Source: Persicobacter sp. CCB-QB2
Lineage (GTDB): Bacteria; Bacteroidota; Bacteroidia; Cytophagales; Cyclobacteriaceae
NCBI RefSeq assembly: GCF_001274635.1
Contig: NZ_LBGV01000001.1
Coordinates: 1,550,001-1,614,000 of the forward strand
DNA: 64,000 bases
Reading direction: 5' to 3'
A program made the translations under genes and the position numbers. The notes below the pieces were generated by a model. That model did no database searches. It was not told where the DNA came from and was given only the letters and a program-made list of their open reading frames with translations. How positions within the stretch are numbered: the stretch's first letter is position 1; the number at the start of each line of letters is the position of its first letter. Of the stretch, positions 1-9,476 are shown in pieces.

Positions 1-1242
1 CCCGATTCTTCCCGGGTAACCGATATAACCAAAACCACGATTAACATATAAATACTGGTCTTTTTCCTGATAAAGATCCGCCCACTGTTTATAACGCCAC
101 TGCGCCGGGCTCCATCGGAAGTCGCCAATCTCCACCCCAAACTGAAAACCGTGGGTGTGCCCACTCAGGGTAAGGTCGATAGCGCCATAAGCTGGGCGCA
201 CCTGAGCATCCCAATGACTGGGATCGTGGGACAATAAAATTTTAGCCTCTGCTTCTTCCATTCCCCGATAAGCCTTTTCCAGATTACCGTATTGAGCAAA
301 ACCACCAGTTCCCCAATTCTGGACCCCGATCACACCAACTTCCGCCCCATCTACCTGAATGGTCCTATTTTCATCTAATAATAAATCCCAGCCCATTTCA
401 TGATGCGCGGTATGAAGTGCTTTCAGGTTTTCCTGTTTGGCTTTTGGACTGGCCCAACGATGGTAATCGCCATAATCGTGATTGCCCATCACCGAATATA
501 CACCTAAATCTGCTTTTACTTTTTCAAAAATCGGCACATATTCCCTGGCTTCCCTGGCCTCATTATTAACTAAATCACCGGTAAAGAAAACCATATCAGG
601 TTTTTCGGCCATAAGCATCTCCACGCCACCTTTTACAGCCGTTTTATTGAAGAAGGATCCGGTGTGAATATCTGACAATTGCGCCACCTTAATCCCATCA
701 AATGCGGGAGGCAAGTTTTTAAGAACAATCGTCTTTTTCCGTACGCGATAGTCATGAGCGCCGGAGATAATCCCAAAACTCATTGTCGCGACGGGCACCC
801 CTACGCCCACCAGACCTGCTTTAGAGAGAAACTCCCCCCGACTAATCCCCTGGCTAACAGACTCCTTTATTGGCGATGTCGATTCTCCCGATCCTGATAA
901 TTCGGAGGAGGATTGCAAAAACTGAGTCATCCAGCGAACCCCACGCAACACATCATCAAGTACTAAAAACAACGAACCGATCATTTTCGAAAAATAAGTG
1001 ATGGACATAACGGTTAAAAATGGCTGGCGATTTTTAGCAACCCATAGCGGATCAGCAGTGGCCAAAAGCACCACACTCCCAAGACAGAGAAAAGAAAACG
1101 CCCAATAAACGCCTTTTATCCATTTGGCCGCTTGTGCGGAAAAGGAATCAGATACCACTTTTACGGCCTGATAAATATAGAGATCTAAAAGTAGCATCAC
1201 GCCCATAAACACTATCATGGGGAAAAACTTTGCTAAACTCAT
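1..1242 (-). CDS. Membrane-anchored metallophosphoesterase (YkuE-like), C-terminus cut by the window edge
   Basis: Reading the minus strand from the ATG at 1242 gives an open frame to base 1 without a stop (414 codons). The N-terminal ~130 residues hold hydrophobic membrane segments (MIVFMGVMLLLDLYIY and two more). They are followed by a calcineurin-like phosphoesterase domain with the family metal-binding motifs in order: QLSDIHTG, FFTGDLVNN, MGNHDYGDY and LSGHTHGFQFG. This is the architecture of predicted membrane phosphohydrolases such as YkuE; the substrate cannot be told from sequence. The last visible residues (VNRGFGYIGYPGRIG) lie just past the final His motif, so only a short tail is missing. 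It is probably transcribed alone, because a terminator for the preceding efflux operon lies upstream. Confidence 0.85.
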   Translation of the reverse strand, partial: MSLAKFFPMIVFMGVMLLLDLYIYQAVKVVSDSFSAQAAKWIKGVYWAFSFLCLGSVVLLATADPLWVAKNRQPFLTVMSITYFSKMIGSLFLVLDDVLRGVRWMTQFLQSSSELSGSGESTSPIKESVSQGISRGEFLSKAGLVGVGVPVATMSFGIISGAHDYRVRKKTIVLKNLPPAFDGIKVAQLSDIHTGSFFNKTAVKGGVEMLMAEKPDMVFFTGDLVNNEAREAREYVPIFEKVKADLGVYSVMGNHDYGDYHRWASPKAKQENLKALHTAHHEMGWDLLLDENRTIQVDGAEVGVIGVQNWGTGGFAQYGNLEKAYRGMEEAEAKILLSHDPSHWDAQVRPAYGAIDLTLSGHTHGFQFGVEIGDFRWSPAQWRYKQWADLYQEKDQYLYVNRGFGYIGYPGRIG

Positions 1243-1445
1243 GGTGATAAATTTTAATTACAGGTCGATTGTCAACAAAATCTTACGTAAGGTACGGCTA
1301 AAAAATGCCATAAATGAGGTTATTTTACAGATGGAGCCAATCTTTTTTGGAGGGTAGAAAAAAAGGCCCGCGCACGCTTTCATAAAATTAAAACTGCAAT
1401 AATCTACCTAAAACTACTCCAAAGTGCCCGGGATTAACCGAAGAC

Positions 1446-1481
1446 ATAAAAAAAGGGAGGGAATCTTTACGACTCCTCCCC
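1446..1481 (-). terminator. Rho-independent terminator of the efflux operon
   Basis: Read on the minus strand, a GGGAGG/CCTCCC-type stem is followed by seven or more T. It lies about 30 bp after the RND pump stop codon and before the metallophosphoesterase gene. Confidence 0.7.
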
Positions 1482-1510
1482 TTACAATTTAATCAATCAA
1501 CCTTTACAAT

Positions 1511-4500
1511 CTAATATACTGTTGATTTAAGCTTTAGTTTAATATCCTCGATAATAATATACATTACAGGCACAATTACCAATGTAAGAAAGGTCGCGAA
1601 AGTCAATCCAAAAATGATCGTCCATGACATAGGCCCCCAAAAGATAACATTGTCCCCACCAATGTAGAAGTCGGCATTAAAGTTGGATATCCAACCTAGG
1701 AAGTCAATATTAATACCTACTGCAAGAGGAATCAAACCTAAAACGGTGGTAATCGCAGTTAAAAGTACCGGACGTAAACGCGTTTTACCCGCCTCCACGA
1801 CAGCTTCTCTCAATTGGTCGCTTCGTAAGCTTTCGCCCTCTTTTAAACCAATTAATCTTTCCTGCTTTTTCAGGCCGATGAAGTCAATCAATACGATCGC
1901 ATTATTCACCACAATCCCTGCCAGGGAAATGATCCCAATCATAGTCATGATAATAATGAAATCCATTTGAAAGACTACCAGCCCCAGGAATACGCCAATG
2001 GTAGAAAATACCACTGAGGTGATGATAATAAACGGTGCAGTAACCTGATTAAACTGTGCCACAATGATCAAAAAGATCATAAACACCGCAATCATTAAAG
2101 CGCCGGAAAGAAATCCCATCTCTTCCGCCTGCTTTTCCTGTTCTCCCCCAAATTTCACTTCATAACCTTCCGGAATATACATATCCGCCACCAAGGCCCG
2201 GATCTGATCATTTATTTTGGTCGCATTATAACCATCCAAAACATTGGAGGACAGGGTCACCACCCGATCCAAATCCTTGCGCTTTATTGAACCATAGGTC
2301 GAGCTCAACTCAATGGTAGCTACTGCAGATATGGGTACCTGGCGGATTTTTCCATCGGATTGATTCCGGAAAGTGATGTTTTGATTCATCAAAGCCTCAA
2401 TATCATAACGATAATTTTTATCCAGTCTGAGCTGAATCTCATAATCGTCCTCGCCCTGTTTGTATTTGGAAATTTCCTTTCCAAACAAAGCCGTCCTGAT
2501 TTCAGAAGCAATGGAAACCGTCGACAAGCCAAAACGGCGTGCTTTTTCGCGGTCAATGTTCACTAATAATTCAGGCTTACCACGCTCTAAATCTGATTTT
2601 AACTTTTCAATGCCCATAATGCCCGCCGTGGCAATTTCATTGGTCAGGTCATCGGACAAGCCAATAAGCTTTTCAAACTTAGGCCCTGAAATCTCAATAC
2701 TGATCGGCTTACCCGTCGGTGGACCATTCTGATCCTGATCTACCGTGATGGAAACTCCCGGAGCACCATCAATTCCATCCCGGATGTCATTCATAATGGT
2801 TCTGGTGCTCACCCCTCCTCGATCAGCAAAATCCACAAAATTGATCGTAATACGCGCCTTATGCGGAGTAGATGCACCACCAACCGACATTTCGCCGGGA
2901 TCACTGGTTCCCTCCCCCACATTAGAAATAATGGATTCCACAATTTCGCCATAAGGTTTCACCAAAGCCGCAACCTGTTTTTCAATCTTCTTGCCGGTAA
3001 CATTGGTGGTTTCAATGTCTGTCCCTACCGGATATTCGATAAATACATTGACATATTTAGGATCGCCGGTCGGGAAGAATTCCACATTGGGTGTAAAAAC
3101 CCCCATCAGTGCAAAAGAGAAAATCAACATGCCGACGGTTCCAAAGAAGAAAGCGTAGGGACCTCTGCCCGTTACCGCTTTTCGTAAAGTACCTTCATAC
3201 AAATTCTCCAGCCAAGGAAGGAATATCGCCTGAAAACGTTCACTTAAAGGAGTTAAAACATAAACATTTAAAAGCAGTACACCACCGGCCATTCCTAAAA
3301 GATTCCCAAGGGTATTGAAGAATTTGCCATCCGCATCGGAACCATGCATGGCCACCATTTTTAAAGCGAAAACAGCCAAACCGGCCACTATTAACCCCAC
3401 TCCCCAAAAGTTCACTTTACGATAATTCAGTTGCATGCCTTCTCCCTGCACTTTCATAAAATGGGCAATGAATACCGGGTTAATGACCAAAGCCACAAAA
3501 AGGGATGAGCCCAGGGTGATCATCAGGGTGATCGGCAAATACTTCATAAATTCCCCCATCATGCCCGGCCAGAAAGCCAAAGGCAGGAAGGCCGCTAAAG
3601 TAGTGGCCGTAGAAGAAATAATCGGCAAAGCCACTTCTCCCACTCCTTTTTTAGCAGCATCAAAGGGCTGGAGCCCTTCTTCCATCATCCGGTAAACATT
3701 TTCCACCACCACGATACCATTATCCACCAACATTCCCAATGCCATAATCAGGGAGAATAACACAATCATATTGATTGTCACGCCCATGATACCGAGAATC
3801 AAAAAAGATAAAAACATGGAAAGTGGAATGGCCATTCCCACAAATAACGCATTACGCGTACCCAGGAAAAACAATAGCACCAAGACCACCAGAATTACCC
3901 CGGAAATGATATTGTTCTCCAGACTATTCACCTGCGTACGGGTCTCTTTGGACTGGTCTCCCGTCATGACAATATTTAAGTCCTCCGGAAAAACATTTTT
4001 TTGCGCATAGGCCAGAACTTTATTGATCTTTTCGGTCGCGGCTAACAGGTTCTCTCCGGAACGTTTCACCACGTCAACCATCACCACCGACTCCTCGCCC
4101 AAGCGCGCAAAAGACTCCGGATCTTTATAATCAAATTCCACGGTGGCCACATCTCTCAGATAAACTATATTTCCGTTTTCTGCTTTCACCACTACATCCA
4201 GTAAATTTTCCGGTTCCGAGAATTCCCCTAAAATCCGAATATTCCGGCGCACACCATCGGAAAGGGCATCTCCCCCGGAAATATTGACATTTTCATTCGC
4301 CACCGCCATTTCGATGTCTCCAAAGGACACCATGCGGGCAGCCATCAGATAAGGATTACAGTTAATCTTAACCTCACGCTCCCCTACACCACGAATTTCA
4401 ACTTTAGAGATTTCACGAAATTTTTCAATTTCATCCTCCAGGTATTCTGCATACTCATTCAACTGCACCATTGGGTAATCCCCGGACAGGTTGATATTCA

Positions 4501-4957
4501 AAATTGGAAATTCGGAGAAATTAAGTTCGAATACATCCGGCTCAAACTTTAAATCCGTGGGTAATTCAGAGCGGGCTTTATCCACCGCATCCTTCACTTT
4601 CACCAAAGCATCCTTCACATCCGTTCCGGTCACAAATTCGATGATAATGGTCGAATATCCCTGAACGGAGGTAGATTTGATGTTATCAATATTCTCCACC
4701 GTATTGATTTCCTTTTCCAAAGGACGGGTAATCAGGTTCTCAATATCCGCGGGAGAGTTACCGGAATAGATAGTCCCGACGTAAATGGTCGGCATCTCTA
4801 CCTCCGGGAAGTTTTCCTTGGGCAGGTTGACGTATTGATAAATCCCGGCAATGGCAATAATCAAAGTCATCACCATCACTGTCGCACTATTATTCAAGGA
4901 GAGAGAGGTTAAGCCAAACTCCTTGGTAATTTTATTTTTTTGCTTATTTTCTTCCAT
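1511..4957 (-). CDS. RND-family efflux transporter permease subunit (AcrB/MexB-like)
   Basis: Inner-membrane proton-driven pump of a tripartite efflux complex, 1148 residues. The sequence shows the RND fold: N-terminal TM1 followed by a periplasmic porter domain, then the TM4 proton-relay motif MLVDNGIVVVEN (Asp412, with Asn413 where AcrB has a second Asp) and its second-half counterpart LAGIVVNNAIVLIDF (about 1018). The protein is roughly 100 residues longer than AcrB. Much of the excess is a segment at about 515-580 with two extra hydrophobic stretches between the usual TM6 and TM7. It is the last gene of the tetR-tolC-adaptor-pump operon, 12 bp after the adaptor gene. Substrate unknown; the lone-Asp TM4 is common in Bacteroidota HAE-type pumps, so drugs, detergents or lipids are all possible. 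Confidence 0.93.
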   Translation of the reverse strand: MEENKQKNKITKEFGLTSLSLNNSATVMVMTLIIAIAGIYQYVNLPKENFPEVEMPTIYVGTIYSGNSPADIENLITRPLEKEINTVENIDNIKSTSVQGYSTIIIEFVTGTDVKDALVKVKDAVDKARSELPTDLKFEPDVFELNFSEFPILNINLSGDYPMVQLNEYAEYLEDEIEKFREISKVEIRGVGEREVKINCNPYLMAARMVSFGDIEMAVANENVNISGGDALSDGVRRNIRILGEFSEPENLLDVVVKAENGNIVYLRDVATVEFDYKDPESFARLGEESVVMVDVVKRSGENLLAATEKINKVLAYAQKNVFPEDLNIVMTGDQSKETRTQVNSLENNIISGVILVVLVLLFFLGTRNALFVGMAIPLSMFLSFLILGIMGVTINMIVLFSLIMALGMLVDNGIVVVENVYRMMEEGLQPFDAAKKGVGEVALPIISSTATTLAAFLPLAFWPGMMGEFMKYLPITLMITLGSSLFVALVINPVFIAHFMKVQGEGMQLNYRKVNFWGVGLIVAGLAVFALKMVAMHGSDADGKFFNTLGNLLGMAGGVLLLNVYVLTPLSERFQAIFLPWLENLYEGTLRKAVTGRGPYAFFFGTVGMLIFSFALMGVFTPNVEFFPTGDPKYVNVFIEYPVGTDIETTNVTGKKIEKQVAALVKPYGEIVESIISNVGEGTSDPGEMSVGGASTPHKARITINFVDFADRGGVSTRTIMNDIRDGIDGAPGVSITVDQDQNGPPTGKPISIEISGPKFEKLIGLSDDLTNEIATAGIMGIEKLKSDLERGKPELLVNIDREKARRFGLSTVSIASEIRTALFGKEISKYKQGEDDYEIQLRLDKNYRYDIEALMNQNITFRNQSDGKIRQVPISAVATIELSSTYGSIKRKDLDRVVTLSSNVLDGYNATKINDQIRALVADMYIPEGYEVKFGGEQEKQAEEMGFLSGALMIAVFMIFLIIVAQFNQVTAPFIIITSVVFSTIGVFLGLVVFQMDFIIIMTMIGIISLAGIVVNNAIVLIDFIGLKKQERLIGLKEGESLRSDQLREAVVEAGKTRLRPVLLTAITTVLGLIPLAVGINIDFLGWISNFNADFYIGGDNVIFWGPMSWTIIFGLTFATFLTLVIVPVMYIIIEDIKLKLKSTVY

Positions 4958-4969
4958 GATCAGGTGCGT

Positions 4970-6133
4970 TTATTCTCCACTGTCTGCAGTTGGGCGAATA
5001 ATGGACAGAATAGTATTCTCTGCAGCATCACGATAACCTTCGGTAATCAAAACATCCCCGGTTTCCAGCCCGGTAGCAATCTCCGTTTGGCCACGGAAGG
5101 TCTTGCCTAACTCCACCCGGGCTTTTTTCGCAACTTCTTTGCCTTCATCTTTGCCGACGATAAAAACAAAGTGCCCTTCATTATCTTTTTGGATCAATTT
5201 GGTGGGGACCACCACCGCTGAGTCATTGGTGTAATCCGTGGCCTCAATCACCGCTAATAGATTTGGTTTCATTAATTCATCCATTTCTTTCAGCTTAACC
5301 TCCAAAGAAAATGTCCGGTTATTTTTATTGATGACCTGACCTACGCTGCTTATGGTAGAGGTCAGAGATTTGTCCAGAGAAGGAAAGTTGACGGTGACCT
5401 CATCTCCCCTGTGGAATTTACCCAAATAGCGCTCTGAAACTTCCGCAGTAATATACATATCAGAATTCCCCGTTAATCGCATCAGTGGCATTCCCGGCTG
5501 TACAATCTCTCCCGTTTTGGCCAATACCTGATCCACCTGCCCAGAAAATGGCGCTTTAATATAGGCCATGTCCAATTGGGAATTCAGAGTGGCGAGTTTA
5601 CGCTGTAGGCTTTCAAAATTGTTTTTAGCCTCCAAATACTGGACCTCCGAACCTACATTCTTGTCCCATAGGGATTTCCGTTTTGTGTACATCTTTTCTG
5701 CAAACTCCAATGAAGTTTTCACCTCCGCAATGGAGTTTTCCAACTGTTCAGCATCCAGATGCATCAAAAGCTGTCCTTTTTTTACTCTTGCTCCTTCATA
5801 AGCATGTATTTCCAACAGCCGCCCCATCATTTCTCCGGAAAGCATTACATTCTTACGCGACTGCACTTCTCCCCGAATATCAATTTTATGCTGAAACTCC
5901 GTAGGGTTTACCGGTAAGGTGGCAACATTCAAACGATTTCCGCTGGCATTGAAGGCATCCGGATCTATTTTCAAGATCTCCTGCTCCAAAGCACGAATTT
6001 CTTCCTTTTTACTCACCAGCTCTTCTCTGAGACCGGCTAATTCCGCTTTTTTTCCCTCCAGGGAATCCTCTTTGGAACCGCAGGCGGCCATGGCGGCCAG
6101 CATTCCCAGGGTCAAATAAGTAGTATATTTCAT
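4970..6133 (-). CDS. Efflux RND periplasmic adaptor (HlyD/AcrA-type membrane fusion lipoprotein)
   Basis: 387 residues. It begins with a lipoprotein signal peptide whose lipobox ends AMAAC at Cys18, so it should be lipid-anchored in the periplasm, where it bridges the RND pump and TolC. After the lipobox a short charged coiled coil (about 25-50, rich in E, K, L) precedes the first half-lipoyl/barrel segment (VMLSGEMMGRLLEIHAYEG). A helical hairpin (about 120-190), a second lipoyl half (AYIKAPFSGQVDQVLAKTGE) and the beta-barrel/MP domain follow. The extra N-terminal coil is also seen in other Bacteroidota adaptors. It lies between tolC (17 bp gap) and the pump gene, consistent with one transcript. 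Confidence 0.92.
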   Translation of the reverse strand: MKYTTYLTLGMLAAMAACGSKEDSLEGKKAELAGLREELVSKKEEIRALEQEILKIDPDAFNASGNRLNVATLPVNPTEFQHKIDIRGEVQSRKNVMLSGEMMGRLLEIHAYEGARVKKGQLLMHLDAEQLENSIAEVKTSLEFAEKMYTKRKSLWDKNVGSEVQYLEAKNNFESLQRKLATLNSQLDMAYIKAPFSGQVDQVLAKTGEIVQPGMPLMRLTGNSDMYITAEVSERYLGKFHRGDEVTVNFPSLDKSLTSTISSVGQVINKNNRTFSLEVKLKEMDELMKPNLLAVIEATDYTNDSAVVVPTKLIQKDNEGHFVFIVGKDEGKEVAKKARVELGKTFRGQTEIATGLETGDVLITEGYRDAAENTILSIIRPTADSGE

Positions 6134-6150
6134 GATAGTTGATATTTCGG

Positions 6151-7518
6151 TTATCGGTTGTAAAGGCGGCCAACGGATTTTTCCAGGTTCACCTTATTCA
6201 ATAAGGCATCGTATAGCGCATTGAAGTAATTGACCTGAGCAGTGACATAGGAATTATTGGCATCTACCAGCTCCAAATTCGTTCCTACGCCTTCCTGAAA
6301 TTTCAAACGCGTGGTTTCATAAACATCCTCTGCCAAATCCACATTTTCCTGCTCAATATTCAGTTGATCTATAGCCGTAAGTAAATTCGCCTTGGACTGG
6401 AAAATTTCATTATCGATGGCCTGCATGGTCATGTTCCGGTCAATTTCAATTTGCTGCAATTTGATTTTCACCTGTTGCGCTTTATGGCGCTTCATTAAAC
6501 CATCAAAAATGGGAATCTTCATTTGTAAACCCACAATACCATAGCCAAACCAGCTTTCTGAAAAATCACCAAGATCACTAATTCCATCCACCCCGGCATT
6601 ATATCCCATATTACCTATGGCGTATAAATTGGGCAGGTATTGCGCATTGACGTTTTTGAGTTCGTAACGGCCTAATTCTTCCCGCACATCGAGAATCTGC
6701 ATTTCCACACGGTCTCTGGGATCAAAAGCCAGATCCGCATCCAGAATGGTCGCGTCAAAATTTATATTGTGAATGGTATCGGTTACCACCACCGGTTGGT
6801 TAACATCCAGCCCCATATTAAATGTGAGCAGACGCACAGACAATTCAATCAGTCTTTGAGAACTTTTCAGCGAAGCCCGCACATTATTATAAGAAACTTT
6901 GATGCGATCCACATCAATTTTTTCGGCAAATCCTTCCTCATACATTGCCTGCGTTTCCGTCAAAAGCGTATCCAGTCGACCCAGATTTTGCTCCACCAGA
7001 TTGAGCCTTTCCTTGTTTATTAATACCAGGTAGTACGCTTTCTTGACCGATTCCACTACATCGATCTCCTGACGATACAAATCTTTTTCTGATAATTCCA
7101 CATAAGTTCGGGCAGCCTCCAGGCCTACAAAAAATGACCCGTCAAAAATCAACTGACTCACGGTAATGCCGGCAGCAGCATCATAGGGCACCCCAAACTG
7201 CACCGGAACATTCCCCTCAGCAGGATTACCGTCCTCATCCGGAGGAAGAAAAAATGCTGCAGGAACAAAGGAAGTCCTGATCGCAAAATTATAGTTCGCA
7301 TCAATTTGCCCGTTGACCTGCGGCAGCCCAATCGACAGCGTTTCTTTTACTTTATAATCGGAAGCATGTACTTCCAGCGCCGCCTTCTGAACGTTTTGAT
7401 TATTTTTTAAGGCAATTTGAATGCATTGCTCAAGGGTCACCGGTTGGCCGGAAAGGTTTTCCTCCGCCCGGACGAGTGGCCCAAAAAGCAAAAGGAGCAA
7501 CATAAGCGGTAGTCTCAT
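6151..7518 (-). CDS. TolC-family outer-membrane efflux protein
   Basis: 455 residues with a cleavable signal peptide (hydrophobic LMLLLLLFGP). Two repeated outer-membrane efflux protein halves of long amphipathic helices follow (about 30-240 and 250-450), with the typical start motif LEQCIQIALKNN and the second-half TRLKFQEGVGTNLELVDA. It is the outer-membrane channel for the pump encoded downstream. Its ATG overlaps the end of the TetR gene by 4 bp, so regulator and channel are translationally coupled. Confidence 0.92.
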   Translation of the reverse strand: MRLPLMLLLLLFGPLVRAEENLSGQPVTLEQCIQIALKNNQNVQKAALEVHASDYKVKETLSIGLPQVNGQIDANYNFAIRTSFVPAAFFLPPDEDGNPAEGNVPVQFGVPYDAAAGITVSQLIFDGSFFVGLEAARTYVELSEKDLYRQEIDVVESVKKAYYLVLINKERLNLVEQNLGRLDTLLTETQAMYEEGFAEKIDVDRIKVSYNNVRASLKSSQRLIELSVRLLTFNMGLDVNQPVVVTDTIHNINFDATILDADLAFDPRDRVEMQILDVREELGRYELKNVNAQYLPNLYAIGNMGYNAGVDGISDLGDFSESWFGYGIVGLQMKIPIFDGLMKRHKAQQVKIKLQQIEIDRNMTMQAIDNEIFQSKANLLTAIDQLNIEQENVDLAEDVYETTRLKFQEGVGTNLELVDANNSYVTAQVNYFNALYDALLNKVNLEKSVGRLYNR

Positions 7519-8135
7519 GATTTATTGTTATGGTTTTCTGTATTGTTTTTTAGTTCCTGATAGATCTTTCTTCCCTGACCAGTGAGGATTCCATGCATAA
7601 AGTGATCGAAGAGCTGATCGCAAACATGATTGTATTCAAATTCTGCCCGGGGAAAAATATCCGGTTTAAAAATGTATTCGAATTGCTCCATCCGAAGCTT
7701 AGCAATGATTTGTGGATCCAAATCTTCCCGAAAATACCCCTCTTTCATTCCCTGCCGAAAAAAATCCGCTATGGAATGGGAGATGCAATGCTTTTTAAAT
7801 GAAAGGTAATGCTCAAATACCTTGGGGTAATACCGTTCCATCTCAAAAATCACAATCGGATTTGTTTGAGAATGCATATTGCGGACATACTCCGAAATAT
7901 TATAAAAAGCCTCCACCGCATTATCGGCCTCCCGAATGGTTTCATCAATTAAAAGTTCCTGCTTTTTCAGTTCCTGGTCCAAAGCAGCCGTTAGCAAGGC
8001 TTCTTTATTCGGGAAAAACTGATAAAGTGTCTTTTTGGAAATTCCTAAAGGCCTTGCGATTTCATCCATGGTGACCGACCTAATCCCTATTCTACTGAAA
8101 AGGTCATAGGCCAACTCAATAATGCGATCTTGCAT
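7515..8135 (-). CDS. TetR/AcrR-family transcriptional regulator of the efflux operon
   Basis: 206 residues. The N-terminal helix-turn-helix (about 5-50) reads AYDLFSRIGIRSVTMDEIA and ISKKTLYQFFPNKEAL, the standard TetR DNA-binding signature. The C-terminal all-helical ligand domain is divergent, as usual in the family. It is the first gene of the operon and overlaps tolC by 4 bp. By family habit it probably represses its own operon until an inducer binds; an inverted repeat at 8177-8211, just upstream of its start, is a candidate operator. Confidence 0.92.
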   Translation of the reverse strand: MQDRIIELAYDLFSRIGIRSVTMDEIARPLGISKKTLYQFFPNKEALLTAALDQELKKQELLIDETIREADNAVEAFYNISEYVRNMHSQTNPIVIFEMERYYPKVFEHYLSFKKHCISHSIADFFRQGMKEGYFREDLDPQIIAKLRMEQFEYIFKPDIFPRAEFEYNHVCDQLFDHFMHGILTGQGRKIYQELKNNTENHNNKS

Positions 8136-8176
8136 AATCAGGATTTTGATTTGATTTGGATTAATAAAGCATTAAA

Positions 8177-8211
8177 GAAACGCTCGAAACTATGGGATTT
8201 TACAGCGTTTC
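8177..8211. promoter_or_regulatory. Inverted repeat GAAACGCT-N19-AGCGTTTC, candidate TetR operator
   Basis: Two perfect 8-bp arms at 8177-8184 and 8204-8211 lie 42-76 bp upstream of the tetR start. The position suits autoregulation. The 19-bp spacer is long for a single TetR dimer, so it could instead be two half-operators or a structural hairpin. Confidence 0.35.
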
Positions 8212-8382
8212 CAAAGTTTTTGTTTTAGTTTTGTAGATAAAGTTTCTCTATAAGCTGATTTTTATCACCAAACCAATAAAACCCTGCCATTAGCGCAAAT
8301 CCACCTGCCCTTACCGGATGAAGGTAATTTAATGTACATTTAAGCTTTTGCCTAATGATAAAAGTTATGTTATTGGAAATTA

Positions 8383-8434
8383 TAGGTTAAAAATCCCCTC
8401 ATAACCTACTTCGGTATAACACTTTAAAATACCG
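8383..8434. repeat. Two adjacent short inverted repeats
   Basis: TAGGTTA (8383-8389) pairs with TAACCTA (8402-8408), and CGGTAT (8412-8417) pairs with ATACCG (8429-8434); all arms are perfect. They lie 37-88 bp before the hydrolase box. Function unknown; they could be operators. Confidence 0.3.
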
Positions 8435-8446
8435 GTTCGTGTGAGG

Positions 8447-8478
8447 GTTGGTAATTCCAAATGCATAGCATAACTTTG
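8447..8478 (+). promoter_or_regulatory. Bacteroidota-type promoter, gttg-N20-TAACTTTG
   Basis: TAACTTTG at 8471-8478 matches the -7 consensus TAnnTTTG, and a TTG lies 20 bp upstream. The transcription start would fall within a few bases of the ATG at 8484, implying a leaderless or nearly leaderless mRNA. Confidence 0.45.
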
Positions 8479-8483
8479 TTCGG

Positions 8484-9269
8484 ATGACTCATTTACACTT
8501 TGAGAAAAAAGGAAGCGGAAAGAAAATTTTAATCACCTTCCATGGCTTCGGACAAAGCGCACAAGCCTTTGAAGGGCTGGAAACATTTTTTCCTCATTAC
8601 ACCTTTTATCATTTCGATCTTTTTTTCCATGGTAAAAGCCAGCTACACCGGGATAAAGAAGAAGTCAATCAAAACTTATGGAAAGATTTGCTGACTGAAT
8701 TTCTGGAAAAAGAAGAAATAGATCGCTTTGATATAATGGGCTTCAGCATGGGCGGGAAATTTGCCCTGATGACTACCGTCCTCTTCCCGGAGAAGATTGA
8801 TCAGATCACCCTTTTAGCTCCGGATGGCATTAAAACCAATTTCTGGTATTCCATGAGTACGCAGCCGAAATTTTTTCGTAATATTTTTCGATATACCGTA
8901 CATCATCCCAAACCTTTCTTCCGGTCCATCAAATTTTTGCAAAAGGTAAAACTCCTGCATCCCTCTGTGGTCCGTTTTGCCAATAGCCAGATGCGATCCA
9001 GAAGGCAAAGAAGGCAGGTATACCTTTCCTGGGTCAAATTCAGAAACATCAAACCCCGCTTAGCTTTGCTCGCCAGCCATATTAACAATCATGGCATAAA
9101 AGTAAAATTTATAATAGGGCTTCATGACAAAATCATCCCCCGGGAAAACCTCCAGCCACTGCTAAAATATTTGAAATCTGATCCTGAAATAGTATTACTT
9201 GATGCCGGACATCATCATTTAATCGCTTCCTACATTGCTCATTTGCATCAGATACAAAAAAAGTCTTAA
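8484..9269 (+). CDS. Alpha/beta-fold hydrolase
   Basis: 261 residues, cytoplasmic (no signal peptide). The oxyanion HGFG motif is at about 19-22, the nucleophile elbow is GFSMGG with Ser88, the acid is probably Asp215 (IGLHDKIIP) and the base His243 (DAGHHH). This is a complete alpha/beta hydrolase triad. The cap region around 120-180 is rich in Arg and Lys. The substrate cannot be assigned; esterase or thioesterase activity would be typical. The gene stands alone, divergent from the efflux operon. Confidence 0.85.
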   Translation: MTHLHFEKKGSGKKILITFHGFGQSAQAFEGLETFFPHYTFYHFDLFFHGKSQLHRDKEEVNQNLWKDLLTEFLEKEEIDRFDIMGFSMGGKFALMTTVLFPEKIDQITLLAPDGIKTNFWYSMSTQPKFFRNIFRYTVHHPKPFFRSIKFLQKVKLLHPSVVRFANSQMRSRRQRRQVYLSWVKFRNIKPRLALLASHINNHGIKVKFIIGLHDKIIPRENLQPLLKYLKSDPEIVLLDAGHHHLIASYIAHLHQIQKKS

Positions 9270-9367
9270 CCAGTCGTCCGGTGAAAGCAGAAAGACGTCC
9301 TTAGCCATTTATTTGGGCGAAAAATGGTATTTTTCTCTGACAGCCTACATAAATTTAATATTTTTCT

Positions 9368-9375
9368 TACCTTTG
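9368..9375 (+). promoter_or_regulatory. -7 box TACCTTTG of prs
   Basis: A perfect match to TAnnTTTG about 100 bp upstream of the prs start, giving a leader of roughly 95 nt. No clear -33 TTTG is seen. Confidence 0.45.
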
Positions 9376-9476
9376 CAGCGCTATTGATAACACAAAGGAT
9401 CAATCTGCTGATGATCTTGTTTTTATACAAATTCAGCTTCAGGTGATCCCCATCCCTTGAACATATTCATTCAAAA

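Larger units (their letters stand above)
8136..8483. other. Divergent intergenic region between the tetR operon and the alpha/beta hydrolase gene
   Basis: 348 bp without a coding frame. It must hold promoters for both directions. Visible structure: an 8-bp inverted repeat at 8177/8204, two short hairpins (8383-8408 and 8412-8434) and a -7-like box at 8471. Confidence 0.6.
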
